This document shows, piece after piece, positions 46,361 through 58,430 of a stretch of DNA of 64,000 bases (positions are counted from its first letter, which is position 1; each line of letters starts with the position of its first letter). The stretch lies in the NCBI GenBank assembly GCA_017893485.1, contig CM030366.1, forward strand, positions 99,817,085 to 99,881,084, in the 5' to 3' direction. Below the pieces are notes generated by a model. The model was not told where the DNA came from. It did no database searches and saw nothing but the letters and a program-made list of their open reading frames with translations. This DNA is from Hemerocallis citrina (Eukaryota; Streptophyta; Magnoliopsida; Asparagales; Asphodelaceae). The translations under genes and the position numbers were made by a program.

Positions 46361-47601
46361 GGGCACAAATGGCAAACCAAGACACCACTATGTGACTGCA
46401 GAACGATGGGACTGTTGATCTGCAACCTCATTGCCACGATCTATCGAGAACAGGAAGTGGACCGAATTAGAATGCATTGCGTAGCGAGGGTTCGAATCCC
46501 TAAACTTGGAGACAATGGCTTGATTTGGAAAGTATGTAGTATGGGATGCATACATTTCTAAAGTCTCGCTTCCATTAGACTAAGTACATTGGCTTGACCT
46601 GGGCCTGGGCCACATGTAGTATGGGATGCATGTCTGTCCAGAGTCTTGCTGACATTAGATTAAGTGCATCTGTTCTATACTCTATATTTTTGCATTAGAC
46701 TCAGGTCACGGCATACACGAACACTAGGAAATCAGGATACACGTTTATTTTCCATTCAAGATGAATTATGAGTGTGAAAGTGATGTATGGCGAGACGTGA
46801 TGATATATGTTGTAAGAAATGAATGAATGCGATGTTATGTGATATGTGATTGGGAAAGAATATAAGTCGCGAGTCTGTAAATACAAATGAATGGTAAAGG
46901 AGGTGCGGTTTACGTGGAAATAGAGTTGTTTGTGAATGTATAGCTTTATGGGAAAATAAAGCTATAGGAATATTTGCACAAGGCGTAAGGTGATGGGCCT
47001 TAAGCAACTATTTTGGGAATGATTTCCAAACTAAAGATAAGTATGTTGTGAGTGGGTATGGCTATGCATACAGGAAATGACTCGGAGAGTGTTTGATGTA
47101 AATTTCCATTTATGATGTTTACATGTTCAGGTTTATCTTGGTATTCGTAAGTTCGTTCTGTTTTACTTATAAAGTTTAATATATTTGCTTATTTAGTAAA
47201 TTATACTCACACCAGAAATGGCTAACCCCTTAGTGTTTGGGGGTTAGGGAGTCTCTGGACTACCCTAGACCCCTACTGTTACAGGTCCTCAGCAGAGCAG
47301 AGGTGCGGCGTAGATCTGTAGAGTGGAGTTCTTACGCTTGAAAATTAGGTATAAGTTTAGTTATATAAATAGCGAAATTTATGCTTTAAATTGTATTTTT
47401 GATGTATATGTACGTGGATGATGATGATGAGTAATAGTGTGGAGTGGCATGATATGTTTTGACCCGTACCCATCTCGTTGTGGAGTACTGGGCCCTGTGG
47501 TATGTTTTATAAATTATTTTCTAAAAACCTTACTACGTTTTCAAAGAAATTTATGGTTTTTAATTGATCATTGATATTCTATTATGAGTTTGGCCCCCAG
47601 A

Positions 47602-47602
<1 letters not shown>

Positions 47603-47662
<60 letters not shown>
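47603..47662. repeat. (TA)n microsatellite
   Basis: About 30 TA units inside the type C LTR, near its 3' end. Confidence 0.95.
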
Positions 47663-47665
<3 letters not shown>

Positions 47666-48052
47666 CCTGTGTGATTCTGCTCATTTTGGCCTGGGGAGCC
47701 CGTGATATTATTGCCTGTGATGTGAGCTACAGAATTTAGAGCAGAATTCCGTAAGCTTTTTGTGTTTCGGGGCAGAAATTTCAGGAGAAACTCTGCCGAA
47801 ATTTTCTTAGAAATAAAACTATCTTAGTTTATGTTTAAAGTGATATAGAAATTGAAGGAATTGAATTTGGAGACAAAGGGGGACGTTACAGTTTGATATG
47901 ACAAATTGATGTTCGTAATTATTGATGTATTAAATTTGATGGCAATAAAAGTGTTTTAAATTTCCGTACTATTTACTGTGTTGAGATGCATTTGAAGGCA
48001 AAAATTTTGGTTATGTCACGGATGTCCGATGATGGGGATCTGGGGCGTTACA

Positions 48053-48295
48053 AGTGGTATCAGAGCTGACTTCAATTTGTAATCTAACACAGTAGGAAAT
48101 TTGACTAAAAAGGCCAAATGGCCGGGTTTAGTTTGGATTGCAGGAAGGTCAAAACCATGATTGTTTCGCTTTTCCCGTATGTTTGTGATCTTCCCTACTT
48201 TCAGAACTAATCCTGTGTGTTTTCTTTCTTTGAAGGGTGTCTAGAAGAATCAGAAATAGCCACCGTAGAATGGCTGAGGGCGAAGGCAGTAGGAC
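48053..48295 (+). pseudogene. PBS, leader and gag start of type C element, truncated
   Basis: The PBS TGGTATCAGAGCT is at 48055-48067. A pyrimidine-rich acceptor-like site (TTTCTTTCTTTGAAG, ending 48235) precedes ATG 48270, which opens MAEGEGSRTN. The gag frame then stops and the sequence changes to the tandem array, so almost the whole interior is missing. Confidence 0.7.
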
Positions 48296-48309
48296 CAATT
48301 TTGTCTCGC

Positions 48310-49060
48310 GATTTTTTCTATAAACTCACTGGGATCAAACAGCGAGCTCAACGTCTGACTCCATCGTAGAGTTCTCTATAAACGTGTTGGTAAAAACAAG
48401 TTTAAACACCCAACTTTATCACATAATTATCTCTAAGTTTGTTGCGATCAAACGGAAAGCTCTACCTCCAACTCTTTCTAAGAGTTGTCTCTACAAACTC
48501 GTTAGGCACAAATGACGAGTTCTACATAAGCTCCGTCTTAGGACTACCTCTCCAAAATTGTCAGGTACAAACTTCAAGCTCAAATTTCAACTTTGTCTCA
48601 GAGTTATCTCTCCAAACTTGTCGGGATCAAACGACAAGCTCAACGTTCAACCCCATCACGGAGTTGTCTCTACAAAACTTGTTCGGCACAAATAGCAGGT
48701 TCAAATGTTCAACTCAGTTACAGAGTTCTCTCTAAAATTGCCCAGATCAATCAACAAGTCCAACATCGACTCTGTCTCAGAATTCCTCGACAAACTTGCT
48801 GGAAACAAACAGCAGGTTCAAATGTTCCACTCCGTTACAGAGTTCTCTCTAAACTTGCCCAGATCAAACAACAAACTCAACTTCTAACTCCATCTCAAAG
48901 TTGTCTCCTATATCTTGTTGGTCGCAAATGACAAATTCAGTGCTCAACTTCGTCTAAGAGTTGTATCTACAAACTTGCTGGCCGCAAACAGTAAGTTCGA
49001 TGTTCAACTTCGTCACAAGAATTGCCTCAACAACAGCTCATCTAGGTCAGCTACATACTC
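48310..49060 (+). repeat. Tandem array of about twelve ~60-bp units
   Basis: Degenerate units of the form GAGTTGTCTCTACAAACTTG..CAAACAGCAAGCTCAA repeat about every 56-62 bp. The period is not a multiple of three, so the ORFs crossing it in several frames (48439-48931) are not genes. Such arrays are common in the untranslated region of Tat/Ogre elements, which fits the Tat-like gag on the other side of the type C LTR. Sequence to 49360 has no repeats or genes that I can see. Confidence 0.8.
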
Positions 49061-49365
49061 GATATCCAACTATCAAAGTTCACAGCTCCCAGACAGAAAA
49101 AACACTCGTCAAATAGCGAAACACTCAATCGACAAAACAAGCGAACAACACAACACTTGGTCGACAAAAGAGCGATTCAGAAGAACAGACGACGAGATGT
49201 TTGATCGAAAAAACAAGCGAACCACATAATGTTTAGTCTACAATAAAGCAATTCGACGGAGAAGTGATAACTCATAAAAAAATTCAGTCGGCCTATGGAC
49301 CAAGGGTTATGAAATAAAATGTTGTGTACACATATATCCACATGTGTGTATATATATATATATAG

Positions 49366-49920
49366 GGAGCCCTTCCGTTGTGCACCACCTATGGTGCACA
49401 CGGCATGTGCACTCGGCCTTCGGGCGTTCATATCAATGATCCTAACCGTTCACATTGATCTACACATCTAAATTAGTCTAAATATGTAAAATCAAATCAT
49501 TTGAAATTCATTTGCCGATCCATCATGTGACTATAAAATCATTGTTATATTGGAAAATCTTCCATTGTGCACCACCCCTCCGTGTGCATTCATGTGCACT
49601 CGGTCTTCCCACCTTCGTATCGACGATCCGAACCGTTCACATTGATCTACACATCTAAATTAGCCTAAATATGTAAAATCAAATTATTTGAAATTTATTT
49701 GCCCATCCATCATGTGATTATAAAAAACAATGATTTTCAGCCATACAATTTTGTAACACTTCAATGGATGGGCAAATGAATTTCAAATGATTTGATTTTA
49801 CATATTTAGACTGATTTAGATGTGTAGATCAATGTGAACAATTCGGATGGTCGATACGAAGACGGGAAGGCCGAGTGCACATGCCGTGTGCACCATAGGT
49901 GGTGCACAACGGAAGACTTC

Positions 49921-49923
<3 letters not shown>
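49366..49923. mobile_element. Hairpin MITE with a duplicated half
   Basis: CTTCCGTTGTGCACCACCTA at 49372 and its inverse near 49897-49917 form long inverted ends (more than 150 bp of pairing). A direct extra copy of the left half starts at about 49552 (CTTCCATTGTGCACCACC), so the order is half, half, inverted half. It sits between TA-rich tracts. No coding. Confidence 0.8.

Positions 49924-49925
<2 letters not shown>

Positions 49926-49982
<57 letters not shown>
49926..49982. repeat. (TA)n microsatellite
   Basis: About 28 TA units adjoining the hairpin MITE, followed at 49982 by a degenerate copy of the MITE end (TAGCCCTTCGATTGTGCACT). Confidence 0.95.
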
Positions 49983-49983
<1 letters not shown>

Positions 49984-52085
49984 CCCTTCGATTGTGCACT
50001 CGTCTGGTGTGCACTCGCCCTCAACCGTTCGATCGCCCTTTAGATCATGATCACGATCTAACGACTGTTAGAACCCCCGCTCATCTCACTTGCGTTGAGG
50101 GGTATTTGGATCATCTCACCTACCCCCATGTGAAATCCCACCTCCCCACCAACTCACAAGCGCTCCTCCTCATCGTTCTCACTTCTCTTGCTCTCTCTCA
50201 TCGCTCTCCTTCTCTTTCTCATCGTGCGCCAAATCAAAACCCGAGCACCGAAAATTCACCAAATCCACTGCGACCTACATCGGAAACCCAAACCCCTACC
50301 TAATCGACTCTCTCAAATCGAAGAAACCCTAGCTCTGAAACCCATCGCTACTCCTTCACCGCTGCTCGCTCGCTTCCACTTTTCTCTTATCGATCTCAGG
50401 CTACATATGTAGCACCATCTCAAATCGACCTCAAGTATAAATTCTTTCCCTTGATTTTTTGCTTAATCGAAACCCTAATTTCTTTCAAGATCAGTTGAAA
50501 AACAAAATTAGGGTAAAGGAAAAAAAATTATAATCAAGAAAAATTAAGATTTCATATTATAAGTTTAAAAAAGTTAGGGTAAAGAAACAAAGTTAGAAAC
50601 AATTGAATGCAAGAATTTATATAGAGGAAAGAAAATTAGGGTTTCATATTTCTATTCCAATGGAAAAAAATCTTGTAATTAAGTGTATTATGTTATTGAA
50701 ATTAATTTCTTGTAATTAAGTGTATTGTGTACTTAAAGAAAAATAATTATAATCAATTGAAAAAAAAAATTATATAGAGAAAAGAAAGTAGGGTTTCATA
50801 TTTCATTTTTGATTCGCTGATATGTGGTAAATTTATTCCCAATGTATTTTATTTTTGCTTTTGTGTTTGTAGGCAGTGATAAATGTATACAATAGTCAAG
50901 TTTAATTATGTGTTTTCCCTACATATATAGACAAGTATAATTATGTGCTTCTATGATGCCTGATTGTTAAGTGCAATTGTTTCTTTGGATCGGTTGTTTA
51001 GGCATGTTTGAGGTTATTGTTTATTTGAGGATTTGATTCTATTGAGAATTTTTTTTAGCATAAATTTGAGCATTTGAGCGTAAATTGATCACGCATGTTT
51101 AAGCCTATTGAGCATTTTTCCCAGGCTTATTGAGCTTTTTGAGCTATGGTTATGTTTCTTTTCAGGCAAGTTTGAGCTCAATTTATGGTGTTTCTGACCA
51201 TTCTAAATTAAGCTCTTTGTATGACCATTCTGAGCATTCTGACCATTCTGTTTAAGAGATGCACGAGAGGCTTATTAATCTCTCTTTATGTAGTTTCCGA
51301 GTTCTCTCAGCTCTGTTTATGTTTGTTTCCCAAGTCAAATATTTGATTTTGGTTGGCATTGTGTTATACGGAAGAGGTGGGGGTTTCACAAATTGGAAAG
51401 CAGCTATTAGGTGGGGGTTACATTTATGCCCGATACATGTATGCTTCCCAAGTCCCTAAGTTGTTACAGTTTGATGCATCATGCTCTCTGTGAATTCATG
51501 TCCTGAGCCTACACTATTTTTACCTAAATTCTAGTTGTTTATGCATCATGATTTCTATTAGATATGCAGTGATGCCATTCTAAACTGATTTTTTTTTTTT
51601 TTTTTGGAATTGCAGATGAAGCATGCAGCATAAAAGAAAATCGACAGACCAGCAGCAGATGAAGCAGTTGATGCATGCAGCAGGAAAATATACAATTTTT
51701 TTTAGATGCAGCCATAGTGTTATTTAGAACTCTGTTTATGATATTTCTGTTCTTCTTTGGATCTGTTTGAGTTTGTTTCCAGGCATGTTTTGAGAAAAAA
51801 GAGTGATATTTAGCTCTCTTTATGTATTTCTGAACACTAAATTCTGTTTATGATATTTCCTGTACAATTTGAGCTCTGTTTGAGTTTGTTTCCAGGCATG
51901 TTTTGATCCAAAAGAGTGGGTTTTGAGCCAAAAGAGTGTTATTGAGCTCTCTTTATGTATTGTTGAACACTAAACTCTGTTTATTTTTTCCCCTATACAA
52001 TTTGAGCTATGTTTGAGCAACTAACTGGCAGGTTTCAAGCATCTTTGATGCATCATGCTCTGTTTGCGTTTGTTAATAGGCATGC
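49983..52085. other. Unassigned DNA between hairpin MITE and type B element
   Basis: 50090-50400 is CT-rich and resembles a plant 5' leader (many CCCTA and CTCTCT). 50460-51250 is AT-rich. 51720-51990 contains two diverged direct copies of about 130 bp (TTTGAGTTTGTTTCCAGGCA at about 51767 and 51878). ORFs up to 74 codons have no recognisable content. It may be an untranslated and intronic part of a host gene or an unrecognised transposon. Confidence 0.45.
51720..51990 (+). repeat. Imperfect direct duplication, about 130 bp
   Basis: GAGTTTGTTTCCAGGCATGT and GAGCTCTCTTTATGTATT-type blocks recur in the same order in two consecutive units. Confidence 0.7.
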
Positions 52086-53181
52086 TGTAACACCCTGCAA
52101 ATTGGAAATGACAATTTTGCCCTTGTGTGTTACGCACGTTTATTTTGTACCATTACTGGTAATATTTATAACGTATTTTCATTATGTATTATGATTTCTG
52201 ACTAATTATACATCCACGTATATTTTATTCTATTTAAATCAACTAAAATATTAAATTTCAATCTCTGCATTTTTACGTGCTTTTTATGTATTTTTGATGC
52301 ACCTATCAATTACATGTTTCCACCGCTACGTGTAATATAATCTATGTGTTTAAATTATTTATTTTAGGTATTCAAATCTATTTTTATAAATGGAAATTTA
52401 TTTTTCCTATTTTTGATTAAAATAATCTTGTACGTGTAATGTACGTGTTTTCTATGTACGTAGTGATTACATCGTGAAATATATAAAAATTAGTAAATAT
52501 ATTACTTATATTTAATAATTTTCCATTGATAAAATCGATTTTCGCATTTTGATATTTTATGGGAGTATGTGTATGTTTATTTTATTTGTGCATAAAAATT
52601 AAAATTTTTAATTTAAACTAATTTTATATGAACGTGTTTTAATTTAAATAAAAATATTTAATTGAGGAAGTGTGTGCTCGTGCAAGCAAGTGCTAATATT
52701 TTTCTATCTTCATTTTTCTTACTCTCATTTGTTATTTTAGCATGCATAGTCTTTTATTTAGCCCTTTTATTAAACTCATGGACCTAAAAATAGATTCTAG
52801 CCCACTAGACTAATTAATTTAATTAATTAAAAAACAAGCCCACAAGACCAGCCCATTTAAATAAATCTCATTTTTGGTTGTGCATGGACTCACACATGAC
52901 ATGTAACAACTTTTAATACACACTTTAGAATTATAGAATTTGTATCTATTTTTTTTTTTTGTGCACTAGTGCACAACACGTGCACGTGCAATAGGTGAGA
53001 GAAGTGGGGAGGTGAAAAGGTGAGTGAGTTGTTATTAGGTAGGGGTTATAGGAGATGAAGAGATGGGAGTTAGGGAGGTTAAGGAGATGGAGAGTTGGAG
53101 GTTAAAGAAAGTGAAGAGGTGGAGGGTTAAGTGAGAAGTTATTAGGTGGAGAAATGTGCATTTTAGCCCTTCACTTTGTAC

Positions 53182-53188
53182 TATAAAT
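53182..53188 (+). promoter_or_regulatory. TATA box of type B LTR
   Basis: TATAAAT in the context TTTGTACTATAAATGC, conserved at 62542-62548 in the right LTR (CTATAAATAC). Confidence 0.65.
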
Positions 53189-54296
53189 GCACCCCCATTC
53201 TTCTTCACATTTCACACCTAAACTAAATAAATTAAAGAGAGAAAAAAGAAAGAGAGAAAGAGAGTGTTCTTGTGCATTGGAGGCTTGTTGGAGACCTCTT
53301 GCTAGGAGGAGAAGGACAAGGAGTTGCTTGTTGGTGCTAGGAGCTAGAAGTTGTGTTCCATCATTCTTGGATGTTTATTCTTCATTAGAGGTAGGTGGTC
53401 TTTATACTTTCTAGTTCATAGATTGAGCATGCTAGAATATGACATTAGTAATGTAGATCAAATAGATGTGATGTGGGAAATTTTGTATTTTTCAAATATA
53501 AGACATGCATACTAGAAATGATTAATGAGTAGTATAGATTAAATTTGATGAGGTAAATATGGAACAAATCAATGCCATTGCATCTGCGATGAATAGTCGC
53601 AAAAAAAAATTTATGGTTAAGAGTATTAACATGTTAGTTAGAAATGAGAAAAATAAATAATGAGTTATTGCCTTAAACTAATTTGCATGTTAATTTACAA
53701 ATGGAGAAATATAAAATTGTAGGAACACTTGTTGAGATTTCCTTATGATAAAAATGAATTTTGGTGAAATTGAATTGATGCACCTAAAATAATTTTAAAT
53801 TATTTGTAAAGGATACAATATGCTATTTGATTAAAATGAAGAAATGAAACTTAAAAAGTAGGAGATAATTTGAAATATAGATACAATGTTTAGAACACAA
53901 GGTTGGAAATTCGTGAATAATTATTTTCAAGAAAAATCAGTATGAATAAGAAAATTACAGTTCATAAAAAAATATTAGATCGATAATATGTCGAGTTTTT
54001 TGAAAAAAAATAATTTCAGAACATTGTGAACAAAACTACAATAGCGTGATTCCTAATCAGTAATCACACTTGGACTTACTGGTTAGCCAATCCACCACAG
54101 AGCACAACTGTGCTTGTAGGCGATCTTGGGATCAAAACTTGTTGGACACATTTTATTTTGATTTTATTTAAATAATCTGAAACCCGATAGTAAATACTTG
54201 AGGATTTTGACATGGTAATATGACAACTAAGCCACACGGGCTTAGTTGCTTTCGATGTGACCTTAAGGCTGTCACTGTTGTGGCTGGTGGTGCCTG

Positions 54297-54306
54297 GGTT
54301 CGAAAC
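54297..54306 (+). promoter_or_regulatory. B-box-like motif in type B LTR
   Basis: GGTTCGAAAC; the right LTR has GGTTCAAAAC at 63650-63659 and the solo LTR has perfect versions at 2491 and 2666. Confidence 0.4.
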
Positions 54307-55074
54307 TTGTAGGAGGCACTTTGTTTTTCTTTTGTTTTGTTTTTTTTATTTTAAGTGAGTTTTGATGCAAAATAAAATTTGGAAAAAATTCTAGAATTCC
54401 TATAAAATGAAATAGAATTTATTAAAAATAGTTTTAGAATTTTCATGTATGTTTTGAGAAATAAAAAGAGAAATTAGAGATAGTAAACGAGTTTTGACTT
54501 CAAAATTATTTATTCGAGTATATGACCTTTATTTTGAAAAGAAGAGGAAATATGTGTCATGTTATGAGATTCTCTTGATGAAAACATATACTTATGTTGA
54601 GTAAGAAATACTTGATGTGGAAATTGCTATATGAGCCTAAATTGCTAATGAGACTTAAAGAGATGAATCTATCTTTACGAAAAGAATTATTGTTTGAATT
54701 TAAATTGTGAATGAATATATGAATCATGAATAGTGCTAAAATGAGACATTGATTAAATTGTGAATAAGCTGAAGATAAGAATACATTGAGTTTAATACAT
54801 GATTATTGAAAGGTATGAGTACCCATGGATTCTTGTACATGAAAGGTTATGATTTAGAGTTTAGTGAGACTTCGGGTACCGGCAATGTTGATTTGAGTTA
54901 TATTTTTGAAATATGGCTATGGAGCTATCTCGGTATTTGTGATTAAGCCTGGTATGGGGTAAGACTAACTCTAGGTATGATAAATTATTCATGTCTTGAA
55001 CTTAAGAACTCGGCACATAAGTGATGATGTAGTCAAACTTGGGCAAACGTAAGTGGGGCACTCTATATATTCGG

Positions 55075-55300
55075 ACGGTGTACTCCGGGACTATAGACCT
55101 AATCGGGCGGTGTACTCCGGGACTGAGGTTGCTTCGATGGAGACGAGCTGCTATTTTAAATCCGGGACTATGCATAGTCGGACGAATAGTTTGTCGTACT
55201 CCAGTGTATATACGTATACTGGGGTTAGAGGGGCACTTGCGGGAGGTTCACACGACCAGGGGTCTGTTTAACAGTCGGGCCATATACTCCGGGACTGGGA
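55075..55300 (+). repeat. GC-rich degenerate repeats in type B LTR
   Basis: Copies of TGTACTCCGGGACT at 55079, 55110 and near 55279 (TATACTCCGGGACT), with related pieces between. Confidence 0.65.
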
Positions 55301-55902
55301 TCTGTACTTCTGTCTAAACCTTGCTTTTATTATTGGATAGTTTTCATGGCGAGAGATCGAACCCTTTAATGTGGAGTACGTAGGTGCTTGCCCTCGGATC
55401 TATGTAGTATGGGATGCATAGAATCCGAACAAGTATGCATTAGTGTCATCTTAGTATAAAATATCTGCATTAGGCATTAAGTCTTTGCATACACCTACAT
55501 GTTTAGTGTAGTCACGGTTAACACTTTATTTACATTCAAGTTTTGTGGTTTGTTAAAGTATGAAGATCGTTATATTTTTCAGCATAGAGAGGATAGCCGT
55601 GTATAATATTTTCGTTGGTTGTAAGCAATTGACGTGCCTACAGTTTCATATGCAGTAATTGGATTATCCATGAAGATATAAAGTTGATATGCTGCTGTTG
55701 ATTAATTACATGTTAAAGATGTTGCAAATTGTATATTATTCTCATTGTTGTTCTTCATTTTATCTTCCGCTGTGTGAACAATTGTAAAGAACTCTGTTGT
55801 ATTATAAAAGTTTAAATTTCCTTGTAAAATTGTACGAAGTGAAGTGTAAAGATCCTGTTGAACTTCGAATTCCGTCTTATTTGGAATTCGGAGCGTTACA
55901 AA

Positions 55903-55915
55903 TGGTATCAGAGCC
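55903..55915 (+). other. Primer-binding site, type B element
   Basis: TGGTATCAGAGCC, 2 nt after the LTR end, complementary to initiator-Met tRNA. Confidence 0.9.
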
Positions 55916-57127
55916 ACGATTCATAAGTTGTACAAATTTATAAGGAACGACACCCTAGAGTGGACATTAGAAGTGTGAGTTCAGTTTATAGAGATTTAAA
56001 TGTAAGTGATTTACATTTGTGTTGCTCTATACAATGATGTTTTCTCTTCCTTTTTCTTATTGGATGGCTGAAGTCGTGAATGAAGTAATTATTGAACCTT
56101 CAATTCATGATGCTCTCCTCATTTACATTGATGTGAGATCGTATGCGAGCATGTTTTTCCTGGGTATCGGAGTGGCGCAGCAAAAGCGTGGTTGGATGAA
56201 CCTACATTCATGATACATTACACGTAGACACACTTCCCTTTCAAATTATTTTCGTGAATTTTCATCCTAGTATTTTTCAACATTCAATATTTTTCAGTAC
56301 TATTAAATCACTTGAATATCTATTATTTTGTCTATCTTCCTTAGTCTTGATCTTTTTGAATTTGTTTTATCTGTCTTTCAATCTTAAAGATTTGTCCTTC
56401 GTGTTTTCGTGTCACTTTATGTTTATCCGTTTACATTTGTTATTACTTTTCGTAATATTGCAACTATTATTTTTTTCATTAATTATTTCTATTATACTTT
56501 GAATTTTGCTTATGAAATTTTCTTATGTGCATTCATTTTATATGATTTGATTTTGTGATACTATATTTTTTATTATCTTATATTATCCTATATATGTCGA
56601 TATATTTTTAACAAGATTGAAATATTCTACCCATATAAATATGACCTACCATTTTGTTTTAATATCTACATTTGTTACTATTGTTATTACATATTATCTA
56701 CTAATTTGTTTTGTTATATTCACTTTTACTATTAATCACTACTCATTAATTTGTAGTTTTACGTTTCTTCAATATAATACATACACTACATGATTATTGT
56801 TTTCATTTGTGTTTTTATCTCGTGCATATATTTTACACTATTTTGTCTTAATATTATAAATCATTTTTATTTCTAAAAATTTTGTATATCCTATATTTAA
56901 AGTCTATATATTTTAATTTTTTATCGTCATAATTTCGTACTTTATTTGCAACTTTTCCATCCACTTTCATATCACTAATTTCAAACATAATACTATATTT
57001 TATTAAACATCCCAATATCCAAGAGTACATGGAAGATTACATCTTTCCATCTCCCATTTTGGTGCAACCTAATGTCGAGAGGGAAAATCTGCAACTAGAC
57101 GTCACTGGAGGCAAACTACAACTGGAC
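55916..57127 (+). pseudogene. Interior of type B element, left part, with gag fossil
   Basis: MAEVVNEVI opens at 56064 in the position of a gag start. About 90 nt later a different frame reads AAKAWLDEPT (56178-56207), a gag-like piece. The rest is AT-rich without coding capacity. The last part (57085-57127) has short repeats of GGCAAACTACAACTGGA type that resume after the LTR fragment at about 60181. Confidence 0.5.
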
Positions 57128-57459
57128 TGTAACCCCTGTTTTCGTAAATACGTATTTTCTGTGTATTTTCTGTATTTAAAATCCTTGTAAATTGTTTTCC
57201 TGATTTCAAATTCTTTTTAAATGTATTCTTGATCTTCTGTTAAAGTCTACTTATAATCGATGATTTTATTTGTGGCTATGTTCCAATGAATTTATGTAGT
57301 AATTCAAATCCTATTATTTTTGTTACTATTGTTATTATTGTTATTATTTCGGTTATTCTTATTCTTATTCTTCTTATTATTATTTTAACTCGACTAAAAC
57401 AAAATATTTCTTGCAAATTATATACAACCATTTATTTTGAAAGCCACTTATTTTATTAC

Positions 57460-57468
<9 letters not shown>

Positions 57469-57499
<31 letters not shown>
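57469..57499. repeat. (ATT)n microsatellite
   Basis: About ten ATT units in the LTR fragment. Confidence 0.9.
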
Positions 57500-58390
57500 T
57501 TTATTTGAGTGTTAACTAATTTAGTATATCATTATTAAATATTTCCTTATTGGATAATCCATTACCATTATTAAAACCCTATACCCACTGTTTTGATCTA
57601 CCCAAAACCCTATTATATAAATTCCCTAATTAACCTAAACCTAACTCTAAACCTCTACTGTACAAACCCAAACACAGCCGCCTATTCTCACCTCCACCCC
57701 TTCCACTTCCGAAACCCTACCCCCGTCACCTCATCTTCTTCCTCCCGCTCGTCCTCCCTGCGTCGCCCTCTCCCGTCAGCCACAACAGCAGCGACCTCAT
57801 CGACAGCAGAGTTGACACCACAGTCGGCGACCTCCCTGCCGAGAACCCATCCCGTCGTCAGCCCCAGCGACCCACTGCACCCTGCTCCCCATGCCTGTGT
57901 TCCTCTGCCGTCGTGCAGCACGGCAGCCAGGCGACGCCCTACACCTCCCTACCTCTTGTCGTCTGTAGCAACTTAGCCCTATCAGCAATCCCCCCTCCTA
58001 TCGCAATCACCCCCTGGCCGTCGTCGCTGTGTCGCGCCACCCTCACCGGCGCTTCCCTCCGTCCCGCCGGTTGTCCACCGTCGTCCTCCCACCGCCTTGC
58101 GCCACCTGCCTCGCGCAAGCACAATGCCATTGCTGGTTGGTTTGGGTTTTGATCCGTTGACTGTGAGCCATCCGATCGATTGATCATGATGATCTCCATC
58201 AGATCTGATTTGGACCATCGATTTTTGATCATGTTGAAGCTCAGCTGTTCGATCTTCGTTCATCACAATCATGATCATTGCCTTCATGATCCGTTGATCT
58301 CGACCGTTGATCGCATCACCACCATCATCATCATCAAGATCTTAATCTCGACCGTCGGATCTCTTTTGATCATCGCGATTGTGATCATCA

Positions 58391-58430
58391 TCTTGATCTT
58401 GATCTTGATCTTGATCTTGATCTTGATCTT
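58391..58430 (+). repeat. (TTGATC)n repeat
   Basis: About six TTGATC units within a longer GATC-rich stretch; the corresponding region of the LTRs at 15430-15740 and 19330-19660 is also GATC-rich. Confidence 0.85.

Larger units (their letters stand above)
43568..48052 (+). repeat. Type C LTR, 4.5 kb
   Basis: TGTAATACCCCGC at the start and TCTGGGGCGTTACA at the end, with near-inverse termini and a PBS 2 nt later. A TATA box (TTTTATAAAC, 43871-43880) and a donor-like GGAAAG|GTATAT (near 44100) lie in the first 600 bp. About 3 kb in are a 100-bp tandem repeat and two copies of the TGTAGTATGGGATGCAT motif (46533-46552 and 46613-46632). A TA microsatellite occupies 47603-47662. The insertion is into the Tat-like protease. 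No second copy of this LTR is in the window. Confidence 0.85.
52086..55900 (+). repeat. Type B LTR, left copy
   Basis: TGTAACACCC to TTCGGAGCGTTACA. TATA box at 53182-53188, donor-like TTAGAG|GTAGGT near 53391, B-box GGTTCGAAAC at 54297-54306, GC-rich repeats of CGGTGTACTCCGGGACT (55075-55300) and TATGTAGTATGGGATGCATA (55401-55420). No gene inside. Confidence 0.9.

Noticed and set aside
46187..46561. 124-codon ORF and the antisense 196-codon ORF
   Set aside because: They run across a 100-bp tandem repeat in the type C LTR and have repeat-derived sequence only.
48439..48931. Overlapping ORFs of about 60-112 codons
   Set aside because: They arise from a ~60-bp tandem array whose period is not a multiple of three.
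49829..50050. ORFs rich in alternating Tyr-Ile
   Set aside because: They are translations of the (TA)n microsatellite.
57593..58152. Proline/serine-rich ORFs on both strands
   Set aside because: GC-rich leader of a type A LTR fragment, with counterparts in other LTR copies that do not keep the frame.
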